A stretch of 64,000 nt of DNA from MPNP01 sp026710155 (GTDB taxonomy: Bacteria; Pseudomonadota; Alphaproteobacteria; Rhodobacterales; Rhodobacteraceae), in the NCBI GenBank assembly GCA_965200885.1, contig OZ241737.1, positions 1,984,001 to 2,048,000 of the forward strand, read 5' to 3'. Positions within the stretch are counted from its first letter, which is position 1. Every line of letters starts with the position of its first letter. The notes below the pieces were generated by a model. It was given only the letters and a program-made list of their open reading frames with translations. It did no database searches and had not been told where the DNA came from. The position numbers and the translations under genes were made by a program. Positions 61,283 to 64,000 of the stretch are shown piece after piece.

Positions 61283-64000
61283 ATGAGTGAGCTGAAAGAA
61301 ATCACTGTTCTTGGTGCCAGGGAGCATAATCTGAAATCAGTTGATTTAACCATACCAAGGGACAAGTTGATTGTCTTTACCGGTCTCAGTGGTTCAGGCA
61401 AGTCTTCTCTTGCTCTCGATACGATTTATGCCGAAGGTCAAAGACGATATGTCGAAAGTCTTTCAGCCTATGCACGTCAATTTCTCAATGTCATGGAGAA
61501 GCCTGATGTGGATAATATTTCAGGTCTGTCACCAGCCATTTCCATCGAACAGAAAACAACTTCCAGAAATCCCAGATCCACTGTTGGAACGATTACCGAG
61601 GTTTATGATTACCTACGGCTTCTTTATGCCAGGGTAGGGGTGCCATATTCACCCACAACAGGATTGCCAATAACCTCACAGCAGGTCTCGGACATGGTGG
61701 ATCGTATTGCTTCATTTGAAGAGGGAACGAGGTACCTATTACTAGCTCCCATCATAAGGGACAGGAAGGGAACTTTCCGCAACGAGTTGAGAGAATTCAA
61801 GAAAAAGGGGTTTCTGCGTGTCAAGATTGACGGCGAAATACAGAACCTGGATACCATTCCCGATCTGCAAAAAAACCATCGGCATGACATTTCACTGGTA
61901 ATTGACAGGATGGTCGCCGGGCCAGGCAATGAGGAAAGAATTGCGCAATCCCTGCGAACAGCGCTTGATCAAGGCAATGGTACTGCTGAAATTGAATTTG
62001 TGGGTAATAACAGTCTTGAACCGATACTGTTTTCCGAAAAGTTTGCTTGTCCCGTGTCCGGGTTTACAATCCGAGAAATCGAGCCAAGACTGTTTTCGTT
62101 CAACGCTCCTTCGGGTGCCTGTCCAAATTGTGATGGTTTGGGAATGAAAAGAGTATTCGCAGAGTCTGAAATCATCCGAGACACACATAAGGAAGTTTTG
62201 GATATTGTGGATGAATGGTTTGTACCTAAATCAGCGGATTTCTGGAGCAAGATTCTTATTTTGCTCAAAAGCTTCAATCTTCCCCATAATACCACTTGGC
62301 AAGACACTCCCCAAAAATTCAGGGACGTGTTTTTCTATGGAGGAAAGGTAAATTACGAACTTGAGGAAAGTGGTCGACTGATCAAGGAAAATTTGAATTT
62401 TGAAGGCATCGTTCCCTTTCTGGAAAGAATCCATCATTCAACAACATCTTTCAGGCGAAGACACCAATTGGAAGCAATGCAAAAAAATGAAACCTGCCAT
62501 GCCTGCAAGGGATACAGGCTAAATAATGAGGCTTTGGCGGTCAAGATTGGTGGACTTCATTTGGGTGAATTGGTTGAAAAATCGATTGCCGAGGTTTTAG
62601 AATGGATATCTGAAATCCCAACCGAACTGTCCAAACAACAAAACACGATCGGTGCTTCAATCTTCAAGGAAATCCGGGATAGGTTGAATTTTCTGGTTGA
62701 TGTAGGACTTGAATATCTGACACTTTCCCGCAAGGCAGGAACCCTCTCCGGTGGAGAAAGCCAAAGAATAAGGTTGGCCAGTCAAATCGGCTCCGGTTTG
62801 ACTGGTGTCCTTTATGTCCTGGATGAACCTTCCATAGGACTTCATCAACGTGACAACCAACGCCTTCTGTCCACATTGGTCAATCTTCGGGACAAGGGAA
62901 ATACCGTCATCGTTGTCGAACATGACGAGGAAGCAATCAGGGAAGCAGACCATCTGGTGGATATAGGTCCAAGAGCCGGTATTCATGGAGGTGAAATCGT
63001 AGCTCAAGGCTCTGTACAAGAGGTTATAGACGAACCAAAATCACTAACCGGCAAATACCTGAGCGGGGAAAAGGCCATACCCATACCAGACAAACGAAGA
63101 AAGGTGAATTCGGATAATGATTACATTCATATATCTGGAGCAAAATGTCATAATCTGAAAAATGTGGATGTTTCATTTCCCATAGGTAAAATGATTTGTG
63201 TAACTGGCGTTTCGGGTAGTGGCAAATCCTCATTGGTTTTTGAAACCCTTTACAAGGGATGGAAGGAATTGTCAGGAGACCATGACAGCATTAGGGGTTT
63301 CGAAGAATTCAAGGACATGATCCATATTGATCAGAGACCGATTGGGAAAACTCCTCGCTCCAACCCTGCAACATATACCAAGGCATTTGATCCAATAAGA
63401 GGTTTGTTTGCCAACCTTCCCATGTCCCAGGCCAGGGGGTACAAGGTTGGAAGATTTTCCTTCAATGTGCCCGGCGGACGATGTGAAGCCTGTACGGGAG
63501 ATGGTGTCAAGAGAATTTCCATGCATTTTCTTCCTGATGTTTATGTAACTTGTGACAGTTGCAAGGGCTTGCGCTACAACCGTGAAACCCTGGAAATCAA
63601 ATACCGGGATAAAACCATTGCCGATGTTCTTGACATGACCGTCGAGGAAGCCAACGAATTTTTCAAGAACATACCTGCAGTCAGCAGAAAAATCAAAACC
63701 CTGAACAGGGTAGGACTTGGCTATATCAAGCTTGGACAACAGGCGCCACTTTTGTCGGGTGGAGAAGCCCAAAGGGTCAAACTGGCAACGGAATTGTCGA
63801 AGGTCACCAAGGGTGAAACAATATACCTCCTTGACGAACCGACAACAGGTCTTCATTTTGAAGATATCAACAATCTTCTTGTTGTTCTACATGAACTGGT
63901 GGACAAGGGAAATACCGTAGTCATAATCGAGCATAATCTCGATGTCATCAAAACTGCCGACTGGATAATTGACATGGGTCCAGAGGGCGGTGAAAAAGGT
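61283..64000 (+). CDS. uvrA: Excinuclease ABC subunit A, truncated by the window end
   Basis: The frame is open from the ATG at 61283 to the last base (906 codons; about 940-960 expected in full). UvrA is the damage-scanning ATPase of nucleotide excision repair. Present are Walker A GLSGSGKSSLALDTIYAEGQRRYVES, the first zinc region (CPVSGFTIREIEPRLFSFNAPSGACPNCDGLG, where the second cysteine is serine), ABC signatures LSGGESQRIRLASQ and LSGGEAQRVKLA, a second Walker A GVSGSGKSSLVFETLY, and the zinc finger GRCEACTGDGVKRISMHFLPDVYVTCDSCKG. Both Walker B motifs (YVLDEPSIGLH, YLLDEPTTGLH) are intact. Confidence 0.96.
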   Translation, partial: MSELKEITVLGAREHNLKSVDLTIPRDKLIVFTGLSGSGKSSLALDTIYAEGQRRYVESLSAYARQFLNVMEKPDVDNISGLSPAISIEQKTTSRNPRSTVGTITEVYDYLRLLYARVGVPYSPTTGLPITSQQVSDMVDRIASFEEGTRYLLLAPIIRDRKGTFRNELREFKKKGFLRVKIDGEIQNLDTIPDLQKNHRHDISLVIDRMVAGPGNEERIAQSLRTALDQGNGTAEIEFVGNNSLEPILFSEKFACPVSGFTIREIEPRLFSFNAPSGACPNCDGLGMKRVFAESEIIRDTHKEVLDIVDEWFVPKSADFWSKILILLKSFNLPHNTTWQDTPQKFRDVFFYGGKVNYELEESGRLIKENLNFEGIVPFLERIHHSTTSFRRRHQLEAMQKNETCHACKGYRLNNEALAVKIGGLHLGELVEKSIAEVLEWISEIPTELSKQQNTIGASIFKEIRDRLNFLVDVGLEYLTLSRKAGTLSGGESQRIRLASQIGSGLTGVLYVLDEPSIGLHQRDNQRLLSTLVNLRDKGNTVIVVEHDEEAIREADHLVDIGPRAGIHGGEIVAQGSVQEVIDEPKSLTGKYLSGEKAIPIPDKRRKVNSDNDYIHISGAKCHNLKNVDVSFPIGKMICVTGVSGSGKSSLVFETLYKGWKELSGDHDSIRGFEEFKDMIHIDQRPIGKTPRSNPATYTKAFDPIRGLFANLPMSQARGYKVGRFSFNVPGGRCEACTGDGVKRISMHFLPDVYVTCDSCKGLRYNRETLEIKYRDKTIADVLDMTVEEANEFFKNIPAVSRKIKTLNRVGLGYIKLGQQAPLLSGGEAQRVKLATELSKVTKGETIYLLDEPTTGLHFEDINNLLVVLHELVDKGNTVVIIEHNLDVIKTADWIIDMGPEGGEKG

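Overview
The window looks like the chromosome of an alphaproteobacterium close to Rhodobacterales. The evidence is the gene set and gene order: a paaI-type thioesterase followed by rplM and an N-terminally extended rpsI, ccmE-ccmF-ccmH, heme A synthase (COX15), the ornithine-lipid pair olsB/olsA, DUF3553, class II DAHP synthase, gyrA-ssb-uvrA, and a complete reductive pyrimidine-degradation cluster. The core genes are rather AT-rich, while several islands of relic DNA are visibly richer in G+C. The number of broken genes (phage, transposase, toxin and one ordinary membrane-protein gene) suggests a genome that is losing or has lost accessory DNA. The species cannot be read from the sequence.

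Layout. 1-6.8 kb: an HNH endonuclease, then a Dpp/Opp-type peptide ABC transporter on the minus strand (Tat-exported binding protein, two permeases, one fused double ATPase). 6.8-9.9 kb: a decayed prophage (terminase, HNH and primase/VapE relics) around one intact small exported protein. 9.9-12.9 kb: dsbB, a YqaA-type membrane protein, a frameshifted membrane-protein gene, tRNA-Leu(CAA), a tRNA-Leu(UAA) split by a group I intron, and a MobA-like nucleotidyltransferase whose end overlaps that tRNA. 13-18 kb: a dimethylglycine/sarcosine dehydrogenase-like enzyme, a PQQ-type sugar dehydrogenase and DAHP synthase. 18.4-27.6 kb: one co-directional pyrimidine uptake and degradation cluster (binding protein, preT, preA, carbamoylase, dihydropyrimidinase, ATPase, two permeases). 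27.6-30.6 kb: olsA, olsB, DUF3553, gamma-carbonic anhydrase and gmk. 30.9-35.1 kb: trmJ, COX15, carboxypeptidase M32 and an enoyl-CoA hydratase.

35.2-36.5 kb holds a broken three-gene module of unknown function. 36.6-38.2 kb is thioesterase-rplM-rpsI. 38.4-39.2 kb and 51.2-52.0 kb hold two diverged copies of the same two-gene cassette: a small protein plus a HEPN-like protein, with the same promoter spacing, the same TTG start and the same 14-base gene overlap. This is the best candidate for an undescribed system in the window. 39.4-41.1 kb is a GC-rich graveyard (IS630 and AbiEii-like relics). 41.5-50 kb is housekeeping (murI, argC, ccmEFH, a paaG-like hydratase, an M20 peptidase, mnmA). 50.2-51 kb has a 171-bp MITE-like element and an IS4 relic. 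52-64 kb contains ligA, an IscU-like scaffold, gluQ, gyrA and ssb, then a small accessory insert with a Fic protein, and uvrA running off the window end.

All assignments come from reading translations and motifs by eye; no search was run.
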